64,000 nt of DNA from Epithemia pelagica (Eukaryota; Bacillariophyta; Bacillariophyceae; Surirellales; Surirellaceae). Made by a program: the position numbers and the translations under genes. Positions 20,513-29,741 of this stretch are shown in pieces. Positions within the stretch are counted from its first letter, which is position 1. Every line of letters starts with the position of its first letter. The stretch covers positions 2,041,744-2,105,743 of the forward strand of contig OX337241.1 in assembly GCA_946965045.2 (NCBI GenBank), given 5' to 3'. The notes under the pieces were generated by a model. That model was given only the letters and a program-made list of their open reading frames with translations. It was not told the DNA's origin and did not search any database.

Positions 20513-23199
20513 CTACGTAAAATTCTTCGTGTTTTCTTTGTCGGCCTCGTCGCTCTTTTCGGGTGGACGGTACCAGTTGGCCGTGACGGTCCGAACATGA
20601 TTTTCTTTCGAGACGTCCTGGTACAGTACGTTGACCTCACTTGACTTGTGACGGGCGAAGGAGTTCGACGACTTCTGTGGTACTCCACAGTTGGCAACGT
20701 TCGAGATTCCGGTGCGTCGGCCGGTCCGGAACGTCACCTTCTCGGCGTTGTCAAACTTGCAACGAATGGCAAGTTGACGGGCATTCCTCAACGGCCAGTT
20801 CACGCCCAATCTACCCGCACACTTGAAGCCAGATCCATCCGCGTCATTCTGTGAAGTCTCGGGGACGAGCTCAGTCCAACCGAGGTGCTTCGCACCATCC
20901 TTGCGGGCCTTGAGGTGTTTTGCGGGTATCTGCTCTAGAAACAGCAGACCCTGCCATCCTGGCGGGTGCGCCACTTTCATGATGTGCAAGAGGATCTTGT
21001 ACGTCGCAAACTTATCATCTGGGTTGTCGATGATCATGTGCGACGAGTCTTGTGTATCGTTGGCGACTCGATCAAAGGCGAGATTGTTCGTCGCGAGGTG
21101 CGACGATTTCTCAAGCACAGATTCTTTGAGAATAATCGCGGGAAGCCCAGCCAACATTCCGTACGATTTGTCAAGACACGCCTTGAAAATTAAATCGGAT
21201 ACTTTAAGTAGTCTTATCTGGAGACAACATGCAAGAACCAAACTGTTAGACAACAGCAGCAACAACAACGGCGACAATCAACAAATACAACAACAACAAC
21301 AAACAACAACTTACTTCTGGGCCGCGGAGACCGAAGTCTCGGGAAGTCTTGTAGACTCCCATGCTCAAAGCCGTGGAATACTCGCCGTCTTCGAACGGCC
21401 GAAGCTCCGGCTCGCATGTCCGCATCTTTTCTTCGTCGTCGAATGCCGTTGGTGCACGATTGGGTAGGCGGCCAAATTCGGGTCGGACGAGGGCTGCCTT
21501 GTTCCAAATGTCGGCAAGGTAGGCATGGTAATTGCCAAGCCCATGTTTGAGATCACTTTGAGCAATCACGATCCCGTGTGTTTTAAGAAGAGCAAAGAGA
21601 TGGTTCAGCATCTTCATTGTTGTGTTGGGCTGGAAGAAAAACTTGGGGTCCTCCACCGAATCCGTTTCCATATTGAAACCCCGCATTCGATGGTTCACGA
21701 GAAAAACCATTATGCAACTATTCAACAATGTCAATTTCGATGGAGTCTTCACTCCGCGGAGAGCAAGAAAGAGGAGCGGCGTTGGTGTATCTCCACCCGA
21801 CAGTTCATCGATATCTTCGACGATTTCAAGAAGAAAGTGCATCTCGTGATGCTTTTGAAGACACTCCAAAAATTTGTTGACGGAGGCGGCCTTTTCTTTG
21901 TCGTATGACGCCTTGCATCCAGTGAGGTCACGGATGGTGAAGGTGTTGTTGCCGTATATGGTTGGAGACAGACGACAATATTGACTCCAGGCGGCCAACG
22001 AACGTGCACGAGAAGAGTTCATGGTGGGCGGGTTGAAGGTGACCTCACCAATCCGCATGGAGCCCTTTTCGGCATCCCATGTCAGATGCTTCCGTTTGAC
22101 CAAAGCTTGGGATACAAGCTTGGTATCCACTTTGCAAGATTCCACAACCGTTGCGGCGTTGAGAAGGGCGTCGTTGGCGCCATTGGGAAGATCGAGACCT
22201 TCGATCTGGTGACGACGGGAAGAAGGATCAGGCCTCGCAACATTGCTGAAGGGAAAAAGGAAACATGGTGGTTAGAATGAGACAGATAAGAATAGAAACA
22301 AAACATACTGTCACTTACTTTGATTGCTCTGTAGCTTGGATGTTGTCTTGTTGTTGTGGTTGTCGACGAGGATTTCGGGAAGGAGGAAGGTTCACTTCCG
22401 TTAATGGCGGACGATTGGCACGGTTGTTGGGTGGGCGGCCGGGATTTCGGTACGGGTTCACGTTATTGGTTGAGTTTGTGGCGTCCACATTGTTTCTTGC
22501 GGCCGCCCGCTCCAGTTGGCGGCGAGATTGTCGAGTCGCCATGGTCAGGCTGTGAAACGACGATGAAAAAACGATGCACAATGAAAAATGAGGGTGAGGA
22601 AAGTGAAGACGGTGACACTTGCGAGAAAGTGCGGACACGTAGGTTACACGTAGGAATCAGTAGGAAACAGAACAGCGACTCAACCATGCGCGCGCGCACG
22701 GCAGGTGGTTTGAAATTTTGGGAAGACGTCTGGAACGAAAACACACGACAATGGTGGGAAACGCGGCGAAAACTTACCGTCTCTGTAGGATTTCCATGAT
22801 CCAAGGGTCGGAACTACAGGTGCTGAAGTCGTCGGATGACCCAGTACAGTCGTGGTAGAGTTCCGAGCGGCGAAAGAGATTGCCATCCCATTCGTCTGTT
22901 GCATTGTCCTTGGTGACAAAGACGAGAGTTTCGCCCGAAGAGTCTGATGAGCAACTAGACGACGAAGACGAACTACAAAGATCTATTACATCAGGAGGGG
23001 TGCAAAGGTCTATGACTCCACAATCAACCTGTTTGGAAGCATGAGCAACTCCACCAGAAGGAGGAGGAGTCACCATGGTCGGTTGTCTTCCTTTTCTCAT
23101 CATGTTGTTGCATTGTTGTTGCACAAAATGTGTCGTCTGTGAGAGATTATCGTGGGAATGTCCGTTGGGGGGTGGGGGATCTAAGTAATATATAGACAT
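20513..23199 (-). CDS. Crypton-type tyrosine recombinase with N-terminal SUMO-interaction-like motifs
   Basis: I join four minus-strand exons: 23,199-22,778, 22,549-22,319, 22,245-21,315 and 21,217-20,513. All three introns begin GTAAGT and end AG, and the phases are consistent, giving 762 aa. Residues 62-74 hold two VIDLC motifs followed by Ser/acidic residues, typical SUMO-interacting motifs. Residues ~220-520 are helical and would form the core-binding domain. Catalytic box I is FGLRGPEIRLLKVSDL (Arg ~525). Box II is FRTGRRTG...NCGV...ARHKSSEVNVLY, with Arg ~695, His ~718 and nucleophile Tyr ~727. The residue three before Arg695 is Arg rather than His. The enzyme should cut and rejoin CTAC core sites. 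All boxes are present and unbroken, so it may be functional. Confidence 0.8.
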
Positions 23200-23411
23200 T
23201 ACCTATGTATTCCTGTGTCACGTGTCACGCCTATGTAAACAACACGACTTGTCGTATGTACCTATTTGATAGATGCGAGCCATCGGATTTGTTGCGCAAG
23301 CACGACAGTATGTTGCTTATTGAGAAACGCGAGCAATCGGATGAGGTGCGCAAGCACGCAAGCAAGATACCTAACTAACACTGTACCGGCGCGAATGTAA
23401 AAAGCTAAATA

Positions 23412-23675
23412 GGCCAACTATTACTAAGTATCGATAGAGATAAACGATCACTTAGGAAGACCGAAAATTACCTAGGGTGCGCCCGCACGACTCCTCGTGA
23501 CAAAGGAAGCTAACATACTTTAATAGCCCCGGGGGACTCCTCGTCGCAGGGCGCTCCTCGTGGCTTTCACAGGGGCAGTCCACTCCTCGTCGCTATTGCC
23601 CTTCTCGGAGTTAAGCCACTCCTCACACCCTAGCTCCTCCTCGTCCCAACCTGGCTATTAAATTAGATTTACTAC
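23412..23675. repeat. right end of Crypton-like unit 2
   Basis: Homologue of 18,124-18,386, with the same ACTCCTCGT-type subrepeats and the same terminal TTAGATTTACTAC ending at the core. Confidence 0.8.
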
Positions 23676-24080
23676 TGGGAAGGATGACATTCAAACCGAA
23701 TCAGGATGCAGGATTGGAAGTCTTCGTAGACACCGACTTCGCAGGAAACTGGGACACCACCAAGTCCCAGATGGATCGCAATACAGCACGATCGCGCCAT
23801 GGATAGATCATTTGGTACAAAGGGTGTCCAGAGTGGAAATCACAGTTGCAAACGGAGATCGCTCTGAGCTCAACCGAGAGCGAATGCACGGGCTTATCGT
23901 ACGCATTGCGTGAAGCTATACCATTCATGGAAATATTGAAGGAGATAAAGGCACACGGCATCGACATCGCGGACACACAAAACTACATTGCAAAGTGTTT
24001 GAGGACAATAGTGGCGCCCTAGAGACGGCACGTGTCCACAAATTCCGTCCAAGGACAAAGCATCTAAATGTCAAGCTGCC
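23676..24080 (+). pseudogene. old Copia element, part 2: RNase H N-terminal part
   Basis: Resumes the Copia frame after the Crypton-like insertion: MTFKP, LEVFVDTDFAGNW (first catalytic Asp), SRHG, then a TAG in place of Tyr, KSQLQTEIALSSTESE (catalytic Glu region), LSYALREAIPFMEILKE, FEDNSGALETARVHKFRPRTKHLNV. It is interrupted at 24,080 by the LTR element and continues at 29,453 with HFRSYVERGD. Confidence 0.93.
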
Positions 24081-24836
24081 TGTTAGGATTCTCACCGTTA
24101 ACTAGGTGGTGGTGGAATCTACAACACATCGACTGATGCTAGTATTTTATGGCATCCGATGACATTTGTGTAAAAGTGAGAAAAGAATGACGGCATGCTC
24201 GCGGACCTTTAATTTTGGCCAAGGCATGCTCGCAATGCACGCGCTATCGGCGACCGCTCGGATATTGACTATGGCCCATCACGTGCGCGCCCAGTATTCT
24301 CAAGCGCGCGCAATCACGATCCGAGTGAGCACCTCCACGACTTACCTCAACGACCTAAGTAATCAAAGCACGAATCACGATCACGCGAGACCATATTTCC
24401 ATTCCCACAATTCCAAGAATGCAATCAACAACGCGCCAAGAAAACTACCTATATCACAACAAAGCAAGAGCTGTTGGCATTGGTATATGATATACAACTG
24501 CATATACTTTCAATACAACAATGCAGGTCTACTCCAACCATTTGAGGACCTATCACACCAGATCCATGGCCGTATACAAGAGCCAGGACCTCGACCTTCA
24601 TCAAACACCTTAGTTAGTAATCATCTCACAATCATTAATATCACCATTTTAACACTCATATTAAGACTAACCTCTTATCAGTGGACCGACTGCCCCCACC
24701 CACGGCGGACTTTGACTTGCAACTCTTCTCTGACCCGTGGAGGATTGTTGTATCGGTTGGTGATCGATTGTCGGCTCAGCGAGCCTTTTACCCAACTACC
24801 TATTACCCTTCTGAATTCTCAATGAGAGTTCTGCTA
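24081..24836 (+). repeat. 5' LTR
   Basis: 756 bp, TGTTAGG...TTCTGCTA. It contains a CG-rich core (GCGCGCGCAATCACG) and no obvious TATA box. The following bases (GATTAACAGTCTC) should hold the primer-binding site. I could not match them to a tRNA 3' end by eye, so an internal tRNA primer is possible. Confidence 0.93.
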
Positions 24837-25209
24837 GATTAACAGTCTCATCGCTCATTGCCCTGCAGTCGCATTGGAGATCATACTTACCCATCTACAT
24901 TGAGTACAGATTGAGCTACACCAACCAACAAGAGTTAGAGGACAAAGCTACCCAACCCAACAACAGGGCCAGCCTGGCTAAGGCTAGGGTCATCAACCCT
25001 CTCCTATTCCAGGACCTCAAGCTGGACCAGGACTTCGTGCAACTACCTTCCCAATACTCACCTGACCAGTACTTTGCTGAGGACTACGAGCAAGACGAGG
25101 AAGCTACCATTATTCCTGACTCCCTGGTTCAACTCGATCACCGCAACGAGTCCGGAAGTGACCAAGGATAAGTATCTTTAAGTAGTTTGCACAACAAACC
25201 AGAGACAAA

Positions 25210-25292
25210 ACCGAGTTCCGCACATCCGGGTTCCCAGCACAACACACATCCGGGTACTGACATACGTGGCACACACGTGGTACATCCGGGTT
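25210..25292 (+). promoter_or_regulatory. triplicated ACATCCGGGT motif in the element leader
   Basis: ACATCCGGGT occurs near 25,223, 25,246 and 25,281, within 60 bp of the ORF start at 25,341. The same decamer recurs in the presumed leader of the old Copia element (14,590, 14,685, 15,010; partial AATCCGGGT at 14,512 and 14,796), and inverted at 63,590. Function unknown. Being leader-specific in two Copia lineages, it could be a promoter or an RNA packaging/translation signal. Confidence 0.5.
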
Positions 25293-25340
25293 CAGATCAC
25301 ACCACACATTAAATAAACAACGAACCAACCATATACTACC

Positions 25341-28300
25341 ATGGATCCAACATACCCCAAGACACCTTCTCTTCCTTCTGACGACTCAGTACCGCCTGAC
25401 ATATCAGATACACAAGTGTTCAATCATATCACCCAGCATCTATTTGAATGTGATGAAGAACAAGCCCTTCATCAATGGATAAAACATAGTGGTTTCGAAC
25501 ACATTCTGAATGTCATCGACTATCTTGCAGTCAATCCAGAAAAGAATATCAAGGACCTTGGACAATACAAGTATGGGAACAAGACCATGGACCTGAAGAC
25601 ATATACAAGGCATCAACTGAAGATCCTAGCACATTGGTCACGAGAACAAACCTCAACCCTGCAGCAGTCTGATTTACCTCGCTCTACCTGGTTGAACCTC
25701 ACCAAGGCCAATTATGATCATTGGAGAATCAATGCAGACTTCACCAAGCTCCGTCTGAACCAAGGTTGCATTTCGTCATTTCGTTTAGCAAAAAGAGAGG
25801 TGCTACGTCTTAACAACTACATCTCCAATCTTCGTCTCGATGATTCATGGCACGGCACAACCTATCAGTTTCTTCTCCACTTTCAACACCAATTCCATCT
25901 TCTCGACAATCTGGGATCAATGTTTGATCACATTCCTGGCCACTCCACTAGGATGACCTTCCTGATGAAAGCCGTTGAAAAGGTACCTGATTTACGACAA
26001 GTCAACATCTTGTCTGGTGCAAAGACACTTTGTTATCAATCATATTTCCGTCTTCTCCTTGATGTCGCATATGATCATGACCAAGCAACTCGAGCACCAA
26101 AGTCTAACCGACTTAAGCATACCAAGCAATGCGACTTTCAATATGATCAAGATTTTGATATCAAAGATCTATCACCCAAAGAAAAACACCGCATGATTAA
26201 GAGAACTAACGTGAAGACCAAGGAATCATCTTCGCTTCGTCCAAAGATCAGTCTTCCAAGAAATCTATGGAGTAAACTCAACGACAATAGTCGTCAAGTA
26301 ATCATTGCGTACAACAAGTCTACCCAGAATGCGTCATCAACAACTGCATGCATGGAACAGACGCATACTCTTGACATTGATCCGGAACCTGATCCCGACC
26401 CTGGTCGTGCATGGATTGACGACATGATTCAAGATGATTCCCAAGACCATCAAGATAATTTCTTTGATCTGATTACCCGGTTGGTTCCACAAGTTGTGAC
26501 CAATATTGATGTCAATCATCCAACATCTGATCTTGCTAATTTGGTGTCCAATACCAAGGCAACATCCATCCCTAATGATTGCCTCGAGAACAACAACTGT
26601 AAACAGAAAGTTGAGATATCTCGACATCTGCTCTCTCGCATGTCTACTTTCTCCGGTGACAATCAATTGACTGGCTATAATCATTGGTATCTTGATCCCA
26701 TGCAAGATACGGCACCTTCTTCGAGGACTGTTGAAAATGATGGTAATCCGAATGATGCTTTTGGGAAGTATACCAATCGTGTTGTCTGTAACCTCAACCT
26801 TCTCTTGGATTTACCTTACGATCATGGACCTGATACGCCTTCCTTCTTCACACCCCTGCTTGGAGAATACTGTTCCAAACCATACCTCCAAGATCAGAAC
26901 ATGGCTGAGAACCGTTATCAGACCGTTAAGAGGACAACATACGTCGTGACCGTTTCGGGCCATATCCCTCTTGAGATCCTCAATGGTCGCCCACCCGGCA
27001 TTACCCACCCTCTTTTCTTCCTTATCTGGGACAAGGCCCCCTACTTTACCGAATCATATGCCCTCTCCCACCGTCCCTACCGTCCCTACCCTCCCTCTTT
27101 TGTCACAACACTTGGCTACTGGCTTGTTTTTGCCCCTCCTCTTGGTGATACTTTGTCTCTGGACACTCCAACCCTTTGTTACTCTGCCATTCTTCATGAT
27201 GCACCCACGCCACCCAGCAACCTTTGTGTGGATACCTCTTCAGGGGAGGAATCGCTTCCAAGTGAACCCAACGGCAAGCAAGCTGACATTGTTCTCATTT
27301 CTAGCAAAGGTGAAGATCCATCCACGCAAATTCCAATGATCAAACATGATGACACTATTGGACAACCTTTCCTTGTTTATGATCCAGAGGAAAATGGGGA
27401 GCAACGACAACCGTATAATGGGGAGCAACCACAACCGTGTCTTATAAGATGCGTCATTGATTTAGAACAAGATGCTCTCAAGCAAGAAGACTGTATCAAG
27501 TACACTTTCTGCAAATCCATTTCCGACATTGACAAGATAATTTCATACCGTCATATGGAATACATCAAACAGGACAACCAAGCACAGGAAACTGAAGATG
27601 ACGTTTTTCAGTTCAGGGACGTTGTTGCAGATCAAGAACCGTCAAGTATTAGCAACAATCCTGACTACAAAAGAAGTCACTGTAATATACTTGTTGATTG
27701 GGAGACTGGGGAGATGATCTATGAGCCTCCGTCACTCATGGTAAATGATGCCTATGCCAAGAAACATGACCTATTAAATGAACTTGGATGGAAACATCTC
27801 AAGCGTTTTGTCAAGACCAGTAAATGCCTTGTTCAAGCTGCCAAACAGCAGTCAAGAATCAAGCAAGTCTGTCGTTCCATCAAGTACAAGTTTGGTTATC
27901 AAGTTTCAATGACAAATGAAGAATTAGTTGTTTTGTTAGACAAGCAACATGGTAAAAGAAAGTGGCACAACACTACTGAAGTTGAGCTATTTCAGGCTTC
28001 ACCGATCCAATCCCTCACAAAAGTCAAGGATTGCGTTCAAGCTCAGTTCAAGAGAAGGGAAATGATAAATGCATCACCAGAAGAGTATCACAAGAACAAG
28101 ATTCGAATCCATCTTGTAAAACATGATGATAGTCGCCCAGCACTTCTCATCACAGAGGAGGATTTTACCAAAGAACCGGTTGAGGCAATCTTTTTGTGTA
28201 CTACATCCATTCACAACTTCCATACAGCCACCTGTCTTGGGATTCTCAATGATATGGATATATGGGGAGCAAAACTTGGAATTGCACACGACTGGGAAGC

Positions 28301-28721
28301 TTTATCTGGAGAGAAGATGTTGATAGTTGCAAGGCAAGAACTCAAGGAATCAGGTCACATCTTGATTACGCACAAGGCCTCAAAGGGATTAAAATCTTCA
28401 GGAGCATGTTGGCGTGACTGTTCCTTTGACATCCCAATTGATATGGATTTGTCACCAACTAAAGCAGATCCCAATGTTTGGATGAAGAAGGCACCTGGGG
28501 AGCTTAGCTCAAAGGGCATCGACAAGACCTACCAACTCAAGAATGATGACTATGAGAACATCCAGGAGACATTCTCAACAAGCATTGCAAATTCTCGAAA
28601 GTATGGACCATGTTCAAGATCATATTCTTCTGGGGAGGAAACGTTCAGAAGCATGACAAGGAAAATAACAATCCTCACTCGACAAATTGTGGGGAGTGTT
28701 AGGATTCTCACCGTTAACTAG
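25341..28721 (+). CDS. Gag-like/inactive-RT-like protein of the non-autonomous LTR element (1126 aa)
   Basis: Uninterrupted ORF from an ATG just after the leader. The N-terminal ~330 residues look like diatom Copia Gag (helical, ending LPRNLWSKLNDNSRQVIIAYN). Residues ~340-780 are acidic and Pro-rich and correspond to no enzyme: no aspartic protease DTG, no HHCC/DDE integrase. From ~780, ILVDWETGEMIYEP, LLNELGWKHLKRFVK, KYKFGYQVS and KADPNVWM follow the Copia linker/RT N-terminal half in order. The RT catalytic motif TDIxNAYL is replaced by AKLGIAHDW (~residues 977-985), and the protein ends before the YVDD box. It is therefore catalytically dead but has no stop or frameshift over 3.4 kb. Retention of the frame implies a function, perhaps capsid formation. 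Confidence 0.85.
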   Translation: MDPTYPKTPSLPSDDSVPPDISDTQVFNHITQHLFECDEEQALHQWIKHSGFEHILNVIDYLAVNPEKNIKDLGQYKYGNKTMDLKTYTRHQLKILAHWSREQTSTLQQSDLPRSTWLNLTKANYDHWRINADFTKLRLNQGCISSFRLAKREVLRLNNYISNLRLDDSWHGTTYQFLLHFQHQFHLLDNLGSMFDHIPGHSTRMTFLMKAVEKVPDLRQVNILSGAKTLCYQSYFRLLLDVAYDHDQATRAPKSNRLKHTKQCDFQYDQDFDIKDLSPKEKHRMIKRTNVKTKESSSLRPKISLPRNLWSKLNDNSRQVIIAYNKSTQNASSTTACMEQTHTLDIDPEPDPDPGRAWIDDMIQDDSQDHQDNFFDLITRLVPQVVTNIDVNHPTSDLANLVSNTKATSIPNDCLENNNCKQKVEISRHLLSRMSTFSGDNQLTGYNHWYLDPMQDTAPSSRTVENDGNPNDAFGKYTNRVVCNLNLLLDLPYDHGPDTPSFFTPLLGEYCSKPYLQDQNMAENRYQTVKRTTYVVTVSGHIPLEILNGRPPGITHPLFFLIWDKAPYFTESYALSHRPYRPYPPSFVTTLGYWLVFAPPLGDTLSLDTPTLCYSAILHDAPTPPSNLCVDTSSGEESLPSEPNGKQADIVLISSKGEDPSTQIPMIKHDDTIGQPFLVYDPEENGEQRQPYNGEQPQPCLIRCVIDLEQDALKQEDCIKYTFCKSISDIDKIISYRHMEYIKQDNQAQETEDDVFQFRDVVADQEPSSISNNPDYKRSHCNILVDWETGEMIYEPPSLMVNDAYAKKHDLLNELGWKHLKRFVKTSKCLVQAAKQQSRIKQVCRSIKYKFGYQVSMTNEELVVLLDKQHGKRKWHNTTEVELFQASPIQSLTKVKDCVQAQFKRREMINASPEEYHKNKIRIHLVKHDDSRPALLITEEDFTKEPVEAIFLCTTSIHNFHTATCLGILNDMDIWGAKLGIAHDWEALSGEKMLIVARQELKESGHILITHKASKGLKSSGACWRDCSFDIPIDMDLSPTKADPNVWMKKAPGELSSKGIDKTYQLKNDDYENIQETFSTSIANSRKYGPCSRSYSSGEETFRSMTRKITILTRQIVGSVRILTVN

Positions 28722-29452
28722 GTGGTGGTGGAATCTACAACACATCGACTGATGCTAGTATTTTATGGCATCCGATGACATTTGTGTAAAAGTGAGAAAA
28801 GAATGACGGCATGCTCGCGGACCTTTAATTTTGGCCAAGGCATGCTCGCAATGCACGCGCTATCGGCGACCGCTCGGATATTGACTATGGCCCATCACGT
28901 GCGCGCCCAGTATTCTCAAGCGCGCGCAATCACGATCCGAGTGAGCACCTCCACGACTTACCTCAACGACCTAAGTAATCAAAGCACGAATCACGATCAC
29001 GCGAGACCATATTTCCATTCCCACAATTCCAAGAATGCAATCAACAACGCGCCAAGAAAACTACCTATATCACAACAAAGCAAGAGCTGTTGGCATTGGT
29101 ATATGATATACAACTGCATATACTTTCAATACAACAATGCAGGTCTACTCCAACCATTTGAGGACCTATCACACCAGATCCATGGCCGTATACAAGAGCC
29201 AGGACCTCGACCTTCATCAAACACCTTAGTTAGTAATCATCTCACAATCATTAATATCACCATTTTAACACTCATATGAAGACTAACCTCTTATCAGTGG
29301 ACCGACTGCCCCCACCCACGGCGGACTTCGACTTGCAACTCTTCTCTGACCCGTGGAGGATTGTTGTATCGGTTGGTGATCGATTGTCGGCTCAGCGAGC
29401 CTTTTACCCAACTACCTATTACCCTTCTGAATTCTCAATGAGAGTTCTGCTA
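28697..29452 (+). repeat. 3' LTR
   Basis: 756 bp; matches the 5' LTR except at two sites seen. The following CTGCC (29,453-29,457) is the second copy of the target duplication. The old Copia frame continues from there (LPHFRSYVERGDITIH). Confidence 0.93.
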
Positions 29453-29620
29453 CTGCCTCACTTCCGAAGTTACGTGGAGCGCGGGGACATTACCATTCAC
29501 GCCATCCCAACTACGGAACAATTGAGCGACTACTTGACAAAGCCCCTGTCCCAATCGATGCTCAAGCCATTGCGCAAACAAGTCATGGGGTGGACGACAA
29601 CAATTGTGCGCGAGAGGGAG
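29453..29620 (+). pseudogene. old Copia element, part 3: RNase H C-terminus
   Basis: Encodes HFRSYVERGDITIHAIPTTEQL.DYLTKPL...VMGW, the invariant end of Copia polyproteins. It is followed by a purine tract GAGAGGGAG (29,612-29,620), the polypurine primer for plus-strand synthesis. Confidence 0.93.
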
Positions 29621-29741
29621 TGTTAAAATATTGACAATATTGCCTCGCGTGCTCAACGGTCACAACTTATGCGCTATACAATTTTTGGGGGAAGTTCACA
29701 CGACCCCTGAAAGATCCAATCATCCTAGATTCGTAAGATAC
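29621..29741 (+). repeat. old Copia element: start of the 3' LTR
   Basis: Begins TGTTAAAATATTGACAATA directly after the polypurine tract, as an LTR should. It is interrupted at 29,741 by a TIR element and probably continues from 30,862. The LTR end and the matching 5' LTR were not located in this window. Confidence 0.7.

Larger units (their letters stand above)
18387..23675. mobile_element. Crypton-like DNA transposon, unit 2, encoding a tyrosine recombinase (5289 bp)
   Basis: Bounded by CTAC on the left (18,383-18,386, shared with unit 1) and on the right (23,672-23,675). Removing both units joins Copia codons on either side in frame (WLG.YLLG / RMTFKP). The element has no terminal inverted repeats, no LTRs and no transposase of the DDE type. 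Its gene, on the minus strand, is a spliced tyrosine recombinase. This combination (YR, short identical core at both junctions, no TIR) defines Crypton-type elements. A second minus-strand gene encodes a Lys- and Pro/His-rich protein. Target preference for a Copia pol gene may be chance. Confidence 0.78.
24081..29452 (+). mobile_element. non-autonomous LTR retrotransposon (Copia-derived) with one long intact ORF
   Basis: A 5372-bp element inserted in the old Copia RNase H. It has 756-bp direct LTRs (24,081-24,836 and 28,697-29,452) and a 5-bp target duplication CTGCC (24,076-24,080 and 29,453-29,457). A purine-rich tract TGTGGGGAG lies immediately before the 3' LTR. The LTRs begin TGTTAGG and end TTCTGCTA, so they lack the usual terminal CA. 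I found two differences between LTRs (24,662/29,278 T/G and 24,713/29,329 T/C), about 0.3%, so insertion is recent. The internal region has a 0.5-kb leader and one ORF lacking integrase and RNase H, so it must borrow enzymes from a related Copia element. Confidence 0.93.

Noticed and set aside
24837-24844. LTR end at TTAACA giving a symmetrical TGTTA...TAACA
   Set aside because: Those bases follow only the left LTR. The right LTR stops at TTCTGCTA and is followed by the CTGCC target duplication.
25341-28721. ordinary active Copia polyprotein
   Set aside because: No protease, integrase or RNase H, and the RT catalytic motif is lost; autonomy is excluded.
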